This document shows positions 36,047-48,000 of a stretch of 64,000 nucleotides of DNA, piece after piece. The DNA is from Sinonovacula constricta (lineage: Eukaryota > Mollusca > Bivalvia > Cardiida > Solecurtidae), in NCBI GenBank assembly GCA_007844125.1, contig CM017572.1, positions 29,500,008 to 29,564,007 on the forward strand, read 5' to 3'. Within the stretch, counting starts at the first letter, position 1, and the number at the start of each line of letters is the position of its first letter. The translations under genes and the position numbers were made by a program. The notes under the pieces are model-generated. The model had not been told where the DNA came from, searched no databases, and saw nothing but the letters and a program-made list of their open reading frames with translations.

Positions 36047-39000
36047 TGAATTATATGTGGACATCTTTTTCAATGACGCCACTATTTTTGTCATAACATA
36101 TCAAAGGAAACTTAAGCGCTTGGACATCTTTATTCAAATAGATCAATTTTCTTTTCAATGCTTCCATTAGAGAAACCCCTTAAGAAATGCGAGGTTAGAG
36201 CTCAATAAAACCGGTTTAAGCACCTCGGTCGGTCCTTTTTGCCAATTGACAGTTCCAATACGGTAACTCTTGGGTTTGATCTTTTTGTTAAATGACTCAC
36301 AGATTGGCTCTTTAATTAACAGTTGGCTTGCATGTGAATACCATTGTCTTGTGCCTTGTCAAATGTTGGTATATGTTGCAATGCTCATAAGACTTTGTCA
36401 TATACTCTTATTATTGTCTTAAAGGAGAATGTCTATCGGAGCTGGAAATATTTCTAACTGAAAGCTTAACTGGATTCTAGCACAGGCGCAATATGTTAGC
36501 ACAATACTTTAACTTAAACTTGACTGGAATTTACAATTCAAGTTAACCCAGCAATAAATAGTATCAACCAAAGATCAATTTAAACTGCTATATCGACTTA
36601 TTACACCCTAAAGCATTAAGATGAAAATCTATGCAGCTAAAAAACAAAGTTAGCGCAAATAGCAACGCAATTAACTTTCACTAGTACAACAAGTTAAAAG
36701 AAGTATTTCATTTCGATCGACGATGTTCATTAAACGCTATCAACTGGTACTTACAATAACTTTGCTGAAATGCAGTTACCTGGTTGACTCCACACACATA
36801 AAGATCAGTTTACAGTGAGGAATGTTGACAATATCAGCATGTGAGTTGATCAAATGTCCCCTGACTGGTGTATCTTCAAGTGGCCGACTCAACTGTCTCA
36901 TAAGTCCATCGACGAGTGTGCGGTTAAAGGACTCATTCGTCTGTCCATAGCTGATGACACAAATGGTGTTGGTGAGAGGAGGATTATTCGGCACTCGTTC
37001 AATGACTGACAACTTCGGCTAAAAGGTATTACAAGGTATTACTTGAGAAAAATAGTAAAATGTTAAAGGTTTGGACACAGCTTTAAAATTGACATTCTTT
37101 TTTTTAATGAGTTATTACCTTACATTATATCTAAACAATAGAAATATGTCACATTGTAATACTTATCTCTCTTTCAAACAATTAATTTATTGTCGGCACT
37201 CGGTTGATATCGCTCAAAATGAAAATATTGATACATATCAACAATGCAAAAGGTGTAGGAACATTATTGGATATATCATATTTGCTGATATTAACTTGAG
37301 TTTTGATTGATATATCTCTTTCATGTACATATTCAAGTTTAACTATTTTCCCAACGTAACAAAAGTTGGTGCGTTTAATTGGACTGATTTCAACACAGCA
37401 TTTAACCGCCTCACAATATATATATCTACAGCTAGCTTGAAGATAATCTGTAGAATAGTTTTCATGTAATCTTCTGGAGACGAAAAGCCGAGCCAAGGAA
37501 GAAAACTCAAATCTTAAATAAAGTTTAACGTTTTGGTTTGTGCACACCGTATTTCTACTTGTCACAACCTTTCAAGTCACCAAGTTTAAAGGCAAAAATT
37601 GTAAAATTTATGTTTTATGCTCCGGACTAAATCACACGACCCGACCGACTATATGCAGCACTTCAAGACAATGTCTGTGTCGTACATTTAATTTTAGGCC
37701 ATTATTGATATGCGATTTATTAAATAAATAAACATGAGTGCAATGTCTGAATTATGTTCAAAAGTGAAATATTTTAATGCAATATTAAAAATAACAGAGA
37801 TTATTCAAATGTTGCGTGCGCCTACATTTGTCCCGGATCCATGTCTAGGTGTGTTGCCATGATGGTTAAATGACACGCGGTAGCAAATGATCAACATGCC
37901 GATGATCAGGGCAAACACTGCTATAGTGAGAAACACCACGAGATTCAGCATGACACCTGCAACAGAAGTGTAAAATTCCAAAAGTATGTTTCTTATTATA
38001 TCTGAAGCTGTTTTTCTTACCTGATTTTTTTAACTATTAACGTAAAAGTACTGCATATACTGTAAGCTAATGAACAGATCAAGGCATGATACTACGTTCA
38101 TTGATAAATAAAGATGGTTGGTAAATAAAGATTGTATTTGTTGGACAAATATTTCCCTAAACATAAAACATAAAGGAATCAGTTAATTGCTAATTGACCG
38201 AGAGGTACAAGTGACTACAAAATAATATTGCACTCAATAAAAATTCGACAACATCAAATTCCGAGAACTATGTAATTAAGGTTTAAATCCACATTATGCA
38301 TAGTCTATGCCTACCAATACTAAACACATAAGTTAACACATAAGACTATGGAACATTTTGGCTTATATTGTTATAGACGATTTGAATTAGCAGTAATACA
38401 GTATTACATGTAAAATGTGTTCCATGCGCCTATTGGGTTTGTGCCGAATTCCAACACAAAATTTCAATAATAAACACAGATATCCAATTAACATAAGACT
38501 AACTTTAAATAATGGGGTTGAATCCTCCTTTGGTGTGACTTTAATGCAGCTGTGTTAATACCATCATTATTCTACATGTTATAGTTATATAGTTTATACA
38601 ATATATTAAGAATCTGTTTCGCAGTGATAGACCATTGGATTGCCGTTCGAAAGCTACATGGTTTGGATCACAAAGGCACTTTTTATCATTGCTTTTATAG
38701 TTTACTTTAAATTAATCAATAAAGTAATTCTGATTGTTAAACCCGACATAGATGAACTACAATAATATGGCTGTAAGATTTTTATGGCTTTATATTAGAT
38801 GTTTTGACAAGAATAACCAGAATTACATAAAACAACTATAACTTATTCAGCATAGCGTATTGTTAACGAATGAATCTGACATATTTTATTATGATACACT
38901 TACAAGCCAGATATAGATTTCAATAGTTTAGTTACAAATCATCAGCAAATTCGAATCATGGTTTGAGTCTCAACCAGTGGAAGTGCAAACCAAATCATGT

Positions 39001-42000
39001 CCTCCAATTGTGAGGCTATAAATGGGGAAAAGTATAAAGACAATTTAAATCTTAATACAGCAGCAAAATATGTCATGGTGACTTGCGTGTCAAAATTTCA
39101 AATGAGGTGTTAATTGTAACACATACATACTTTTATTGAAGGCATTGGCTTTTAAAAAAGCAACAATTTCATCAACATTGTTAACTTCATTTTGTAGCAC
39201 TGTCTTTGCTTCTTCAGCTTTTTTTATTGTTTCTGATGTACTTCTCATTTCTTCTTCCATTTTCTTTATTTTGTCATTCATTTTCCTTACTTCTTTATTG
39301 CTTTCTTGTATTGTTTTCTTAACATAATTATCTTGTAAAAATAACATTTCTTCTAAATCAATCCTTGTATTTGATATGTCAAAATTAACCTGCTCAATTC
39401 GTTCTCTATTTTCACTCAATTTATCACTGTTATTGTCTATTTTTCTCCTTATTTCCTCGAGCATTTCAGAATTACTTTCTGTCATTGTTTTAACAATTTT
39501 CACCAGTTCACCAAATTTCTCATTTAAATTATCCACACGTCTGGTAGCTTCATCTAAAGTCATTAATTTTGATGGAATATCCTCCTGCATCGTTTGACAT
39601 GTTTTCATTTCATTTCTTAAGGCCCTATTGTCTCTTTCCATTGCCAGGAGCTGTTTTTGTACGTAACTGTTGTCTATGGGAGACACTGGTGGTACCTGGC
39701 CCCACCGCAAATAGACTATCGTGAAGAGCGCACACAAGATTACAGTAACTATAGCGTTGATTATGAGGATCCACAATTGGTTTGTCCTGAAATCAGACAA
39801 GAAAGATCTTTTTACATAGGGATAACAATAAACAATAATGAATAAATTATAATAAACAACAAAAGCCGGAAGTATTATAATATTAAATTGTGATCTTACA
39901 TAGCGGGACAATATGCATTAATAAACAGAAGACGGCGTCGATTGACCTTGCATAGACAGTATGGCATACAATGTACTCATTAAGCTGGACCGCTTGTGAA
40001 GCCATTTAATTTCTTGCCCACACGTCTTTATACTCAGTTAACAATCCAGTAACTAATTGAATGTCTATGAGCGTAGAAATGAAAAGTATCAAGGCATCCG
40101 ACTGATCATATTAATAAGGAAATATGACAAAGTCCTATGACCATAGCAACATATACAAAATTTAAATGGCACATGAAAAAGGTGTTCACATGCAAGTCAA
40201 ATTTAAAAGTAAGAACAAAAATTTGTGATGAATCATTAAATAACAACTGCAAACCCAAAAGTTACCGCCTTGGAACGGTCAGTCGACAAACGGGAACAAC
40301 TGGGATGTTAAGGCCGGTTTTGCAGAGCTCTACCCTCGTACTTCCTGTGGGGTTTCTTAAATTGCCTTTTTATATTAGTGAGTATAAGGCAGAATTTAAT
40401 CTGTCAATAATAAGTAATTATTGATCCCATAATTAGTCGACTACGGACTGTTTAATGAAATTTGCAAAACAACGTCCGCATGTTTCTAAACATCCTTCTG
40501 ACTAACCCATTTTTTCTATAGTGGACCTACCAGTCGTCCATGTCTGTTCGTGACCTAGATTTCTCAATCCTATTAGCTTCAGTCATGTCATATTGCTCGT
40601 CGTCTGAGTATTCGGATCTGGAACTAAAGTAAAGCAAGTCAACAATGAAGATCAACTGAAACATGGAGTTAAAAACAACCAGGCGTATTGAACAAAAAAT
40701 ACATAATACAAAAGAAGTTTCAATGTGAAGAGGTGACAATTACAGGACAGGAACGCACTTTATCTACCTGTAATCAATATACATGTGCAATCAGATGACT
40801 TATTCTACATAAAATTCATAATAACAGAGAGTTTCAGTTTGTATGAGCGGCAATTACAGGGCAGGACCGTACGTTATCTACCAGTAATCAATATACATGT
40901 GCAGTATATATTTCATTACTAGATCGATAGCGAATGATTTTCTTCACTCACTCGGTGCTAAAATGCATTTGTAAAGAATTGATATACGTATTAATTGTAT
41001 TGTTCTTTACTCGTATGCTCACAGTTTATTAAGTAAGCTTTTGTTTTATTCAGCTTTATTTAATATGAGCCATCTTGCCTGTAGATAATATTTGCTTATT
41101 TTTAACCTGATTATAGGACAACTTAATCTAGAAGTGCCATTATTTTACCATAACCCTGGTCATTTCACGAATTTTACCTCGTGACGTAGATAAACAGAAG
41201 ACTTACATCACGGACAAGTAAAAGTTTAGTGAGAATTCATTTTATGTATGTTTTTTTTTCAGTTGATGAGCTGTAATTGTCTGAACATGTAATGTGGGAT
41301 CAGAATGTTATCACAGTACCGTCTACTTTCCTGCTTCCGGTTGACCAAGCCACGGTTTAAAGAGACGAAAAAAAAAACAAGAAAAAAATGACATGAGATA
41401 GAAATTAATCGACTAATGTCACTCGTTGCAACTATAAAATTTGAATAGCAGTAAAAACGTTTTTCTATTTATATTTGTGATCCATTACATTACCCTGTCT
41501 GCTTGGGAATGCCATATGTTCTCTCTTTCTTGTCGTTTCGAACTGGCTGTCCAGCCTTTGTTTTTTCCGGAATTCCTGGCTGATGGTTTCTATTTGCATA
41601 GAGTACAGTGTTTTAATAATGATCTAATTCGAAACAAACATTATCCGCTAATAATCATACTTATGAAGATTATTATTAAGTGTTGTTGGTTTGTTTCTCA
41701 AATAAAATATTTCATCGCAAAAATAACTATAAATAAAAACATTTCCCATTCTACATGTTCTGTAGGGGTCGTGCTTGTTTAACCAATGTTTAAGATCATG
41801 ATCAAAAGATCAGCGCGATATACAGGTCTTTCGAGTTCAGCATGTCAGTATATGTATGAATATGACACCAACAATCCCTTACCATTACAATCAGAAATAT
41901 ATAAATTACAAAACAAATTTACACAACCTTTAGTTACAACATTAATAAACTATAGAATTTTTATTATCAGCTTGATTTTTGAGAATTAATAAGGGCTACT

Positions 42001-45000
42001 TCCGGTACTTTAACTTTATGCATTGAGTCCAATTTGTTTATTTTGGTTTCAACTGGCTGCTGACAAGGAATAAAGAATATATTATGACTTCATGACAATT
42101 GATACATGATATATTAATTTATTTACAGTTAACACGTAATAAAATATGTTAAGTTATTAATTGTGTAATATACAGTAATTGGTTTAGGATAAATATTTAA
42201 ATTAATAATTGTGTTCTTCTTTTTAACATTTAAATAGGTAATAAGAACAAATCCTATCAAAATTTCCTCAGATATTAAAATTCAATCCACCTCTAGACAA
42301 AGTCAAACAAGGTAAATGGGTAATATTGTGCAAGTCTTCTTATACGTTATAACAATTTTCAGAATAAAACAGGTTTTAAAGTAAATAATAGCCATATAAA
42401 TACAAACAAACAGTTTGTTATTATTCTCTTTTGACTGTTTTCCTCTTAAATAAAAGTGAGAAACAGTGTATTACACATTTGTGTTTTATATATTAGTCAT
42501 TTTAAAATTGACAATCACATTTTATATAAAAGAACATTGGCATTTTAATATAATATGATTTATTTGTGTGTTATAATTTATCTTGTTTTAGCCGGCACAC
42601 CTGCTTAAGGCATATTTTTTCTTTATATTTTAATGTTAATCGATTGTTAAGAATAGCCGATATAGGAAACATGTAAAAATCCTAGAGAAGACGAAATGGA
42701 TATAGATGAGGGCAAGTAGACCATGTGGAGTTAGATCAAATGAGAGAAGACCAAATGAAAATGAATCAAATGGGGGTAGACCAAATGGGAGTAGACCATG
42801 TGGGAGTAGACTAAATAAGAATAGATCAAATGGGAGTAGACCAAATGGGAGTAGACCAAATGGGAGTAGACCAAATGAGAATAGATCAAATGGGAGTAGA
42901 CCAAATGGGAGTAGACTAAATAAGAATAGATCAAATGGGAGTAGACCAAATGGGAGTAGACCAAATGAGAATAGATCAAATGGGAGTAGACCAAATGGGA
43001 GTAGACTAAATAAGAATAGATCAAATGGGAGTAGACCAAATGGGAGTAGACTAAATAAGAATAGATCAAATGGGAGTAGACCAAATGGGAGTAGACCAAA
43101 TGGGAGTAGACCAAATGGGAGTAGACCAAATGGCAGTAGAACAAATGAGAATAGATCAAATGGGGGTAGACCAAAAGGGAGTAGACCAAATAAGAATAGC
43201 TCAAATCGAAGTAGACAAAATGGAAGAAGACCAAATGGGAGTAGTCCAAATGGGAGTAGACCAAATGAGCATAGCTCAAATGGGGGTAGACCAAATGGGA
43301 GTAGATCAATTGGGAGGAGATCAAATGATAGTAGAGCAAATGAGAATTGACCAAATGGGAGTAGACCTAATGGGAGTAGTTCAAATGGGAGTAGAGCAAA
43401 TGAGAATTGACCAATTGGGAGTAGACCTAATGGGAGTAGTTCAAATTGGAGTAAAATTATTGGGATTAGACCAACTGGGAGTAGACCAAATGGAAGAAGG
43501 TCAAATGGGAGTAGACCAGATGGGAGTAGATCAAATAGGAGTAGACCTAATGGAAGTAGACCAAATGGGGGTAGACCAAATAAGAATAAACAAATAGGGG
43601 TAGACCAAATGGGAGTAGAGGGATGGGATGGGATTTGCCGGTAGTTTTGCCGATACTGCACAGCGACATTTCTATCATTATAGCACAGGGGCACTTATGA
43701 GGTGCCCAGGGACTAAACCCGGCCAGTACATTATAGTGACACCGACGAGTCATGCGTAATGCTGTCCCCTTAGCCCCGAGCGTTAAGAGGGAGGCCACTA
43801 CTACCAACTTTAAAGTCTTTGGTTTGACCCGGCCGGGGTTTGAACCCGCGACCTCCCGATCCGCAAGCTGACGCTCTACCAACCGAGCTATTGCGGCCGG
43901 TAAATGGGAGTAGACCAATTGAGAGTAGATCAAATGGGAGTAGAGCAAATGGGAGTAGAGCAAATGAGAGTAGAGCAAATGGGAGTAAAACAAATGGGAG
44001 TATACTAAATAAGCGCAGACCAAATGGGAGTAGATAAAATGGGAGTAAAGCAAATGGGAATGGATCAAATGAGGTCAGATCAAATAGGAGTAGACCAAAT
44101 GGAGTAGACTACATGGGGTATAATATGAAAACAAAGAAATTAAACAGAGAGTAATAAACTTATGTCATAAATCGATATTCTATAATAAACTTTGTTGGGC
44201 TGTTGGCTTATAGTTTGGTCAGAAACACATCATATTACCTTATATAAGTCGGATTTGCTTCTGAGAATGCTCGCTTGTTATTGTATGTTTGGCCTTTGGT
44301 ACTTCGACTGTCTTTATATACAGGCTCCTCTACTTGCTGGTCAACCCCTGCGTCAGCACCCTCACTGAAATTGAGCCAACATTCACTGAAATAATACCAA
44401 CTGGCGACTAAAAATTTAACAAAAAAAGCTCCATATGGTACTTAATAATACAATAACTCGACATATATATAAAATATTAAAATACCCAGCTGTTTGCAGT
44501 AAGTTTCTTGGCTTTACTTTAATTAGGAGAAAAGAAAACCCAGATAAGAGTAACTTAATTCCTGTTTAATCCAGTCATTAAACTAGAAAACATGTATTAT
44601 GTTCAAGACGATTAAGTCAACATGTATTAAGCTGAAATGGGTAATCATATGCAGCTACACCATACAGAGATATTTGCATATACTCATTTAAGTGTGATTT
44701 TTCTGACGGACTTTGTTTTAGTACAATGTAATTAAACATTACATCAGAGAAAAATGTGTGCCTGTTCAACTATTAAAAAGCAACAAATGTCACAAGTTTG
44801 ACAAATAAAAGACATAGAGATTATATAAAAATATCTAAGTTAAATTCAATATTAATCGATTAACATCTTTCGTGTAGGTAAACGGGTTACATGCAAAATC
44901 ACCTCGGCGGTTCTTTGACACTCTTTTGTAAAACATGACAGCTAAATCCACTTTGGCTGCCATCGGCCATGTTAAGAATTTCAACTTTTAATTTTTCGCA

Positions 45001-48000
45001 ACATTTTATTCTGTAATACAACTATCTGAACTAGGAACATTGTCTTAGAAACTACTCTACGACGACCAGAATTAGTTAAACTGATAAGGATAGGGTAGCA
45101 AAGTTAAAACTTAGAAAAGTTTCAGAACGCCGCATGTCTTGTCCATATAGTCTATAATTACAAAGTATCGATGTCCGACTTCACTAACTGAGATCCAGTA
45201 GTTCAATATCATGTTCAATCTTATATTTTACCACTTTAGCCTTATATGTCTTTGAATAAAGAAGATAGGTTCTCTTTTGTTTGCCACAGTTTGCTTAAAT
45301 TAAATGTGCATGTGACTGTTTTGTAGATAAGACGGTAGGAAAATTGGTAACAAAACAAAATTCTGCTACTTCCCTGCATTAAACGTAGCTCCTACAACAT
45401 AGGGTCCACATGACTCCATGATCCTTCAATAGTAACTTATTGCTTTGTAAGGCTCTTGTCATAACTAATAGAACAGATTTAAATCAGAGGTGTTGAAGAC
45501 TGACATATTACGTGTTTCTTTAATCTTCATAACTTCTTTTTGATTGTATCTGTTGAGGTTTAACTCATCTATTGAATCAATATAACGATTATTTCATCAA
45601 AGCCTTGGCCATATTCCAAAAATCCATAAGCTGCAAAAATAGACGAGATTGGAACAATACACACGTAAAATGTAATCTTTTTTCAAGAAAATTGTCGTTT
45701 TGACGATTTTCATAAGTTGGTCAGCTGCAATTGGCTTAAGTATAGTAGGATCAAAATGCTAGTACATACTGTCTATATTCCTGCACGTTAGGGGAATTGG
45801 CTTTTCTCCGGACCGTCGTGTTTGCTTTCGGTGAGAATTTTGTACGAGTCATGGTCAGTTGTCCTTCCATGTCTTCCGACTCTGTCTCACTTAAGTGAAA
45901 CCAAGAGTAAAACGATAACCGAAAGAAGACCTACCGAATAATGAAAAACGTTAATAGACAGGTTGAACATGTGTTTATCTAAATTCACCTGTCTGCCGTT
46001 TTAAATAAAGGAATGAAACACTAAGACAAGAAAATGTGATAAATCAGATATAAATTTTGCAGTTCATCACACTACCTGAGATCTTTATGCTGTGGATTGT
46101 TCCCTGCCTGCTGGAGGTTGTCACTTATCGGCTTTGGATTGACCCCAGTCGTCTGTGTATCGGCCGCTGTCAGCTGGGGACTGGTCCCAATCGGCTGGGT
46201 ATCGGCCGCTGTCTGCTGAGATTTGGCCGCTGTAGGCTGGGGACTGACGACAGTCGTCTGGGTATCGGTGGGTGTCTCCTGGGGTTTGACCGCTGTAGAC
46301 TGGGGACTGACCACAGTCGTTTGGGTATCGGTCGCTGTCTGCTGGGATTTGGCCGCTGTAGGCTGGGAACTGACCACAGTCTGGGTATCTGCCGCTGTCT
46401 GCTGGGATTTGGCCGCTCTCGGCTGGGGACTGGTCACAGTCGTCTGGGTATCGGTGGGTGTTTCCTGGGGTTTGGCCGCTGTCGGCTTGGGACTGAACCC
46501 TATTGACTGGGTATCGGTCGTTGTCGGCTGTGTTGGCTGGGGATTCCCTCCTGCTCTTATCTTGTTGTCCTCGCCTTTTTGCCTATTGGGTTTTATGTTT
46601 TTTGACTTCTCTCCTTGTTGATAATCCAGGCTATCACTGAAATAGAAGCATCTACATTTAAAAATCGATAAATCGATAGATGTGAGTTTGAAATGAATAA
46701 GATTTATGGTCTTAAAAAAATATAAAAAATATCCCTTTTAATTGAAGCATTTATATTAACAATACGGAACTGATTATATGATATTGGCAAAATAAGGGGG
46801 CGCTTTCACAGTAATTACACAATGAACAATTTATAAATAAACAAGGTTTCCAATTACTCCATACGTAATGTATTTATGTGAGGACCCAATTACATTATAA
46901 TCAAACTTTATAGTGATTTTTATGTTGAATAATCAATTTTGCCAATTTTTTAGCATTGAATTTACTTTTATAAACAATAATTAAATAAGAGTGTATGAAT
47001 GTTGTAGCTAGATGGCAAACCTGATCTTAAACGGACATGCTCCCCGGGACAATTTGCTTATTCTAGAACCTAAAAATGAAGATGTAAACATAGACCAACA
47101 GAATGTGTTTTTTTATGATTAGTTAAAGTACTTAAAAAACGAGAATGCCTCAACAGACACACATCTAATTCCCTTCTAATATGAACATAAAATGCAGCTT
47201 ACTTACATTTCTTGACCCTGTTTCCCATCTATCTCCATTTGCATATTTCCATAGAAAATAATGAACATTCTTGACAACTTTCCGCAATTAAACAAAACAC
47301 TATTTTGGCGAGTTCTATTCAAAATTTTATTGGATGAAGTGTTGTAAATAATTGTTCACTCAGATGCCTTTTACAAGGTCCGTTCACGGACAAGTATGAC
47401 AAACAAATTATTACAAAGCATTTCCAAACTGGCACTTTTTTTGTCAATCGTACTTTTAAGTTTCTGTGCGATAACACACTGATTTTTCTTTCAATGCAAA
47501 GCGTTTCTTAAAGGTTGTGTCAAAATGAAACAGAATATGTACACAATGTCACATTGGCGTCATGTTCATGTACATGAGGAGACCTTACAAATCTTTAATA
47601 ACACATTTTAATGCACACTATTGGGGGCCGTATGAGCTATGGACAATAAAACCAAAAAGTACTGACAAATAGGCAACGTTTTACAGCACACCAACAAACA
47701 GTATTTCTTTAAATTTTTGCTAAACTGAATATAATGAAAGGGGTGATCCGGAAATTACTGGACTGATGATGTCAAATCTGTATTTTTAAGAAACCGACAA
47801 AAAGTTTCTTCAGATTAAAGTGCAATATATATACATGTATATAGAAAATATCAGAATTAGTTTACTTTGCAAAAGTCATTGCTGTAGCGACGCGTATATG
47901 AATGCGCGGTGCAGGTTTTATCTTTGCTCGAAATAAAGAGAATTGTTGCACATAAAAAACATACCTATTACCTATTTTCCTTTCTTAAAATGCAAATCGG

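Noticed and set aside
39787..39911. Extension of the TM1 exon to an upstream Met
   Set aside because: A strong acceptor (CTGATTTCAG) sits at the border, and phase matches exon 6. It is kept only as an alternative start.
42636..43694. 352-codon minus-strand frame rich in LLPFG
   Set aside because: It is entirely the 15 bp minisatellite read in one of several stop-free frames; it also crosses no splice signal and lies in an intron.
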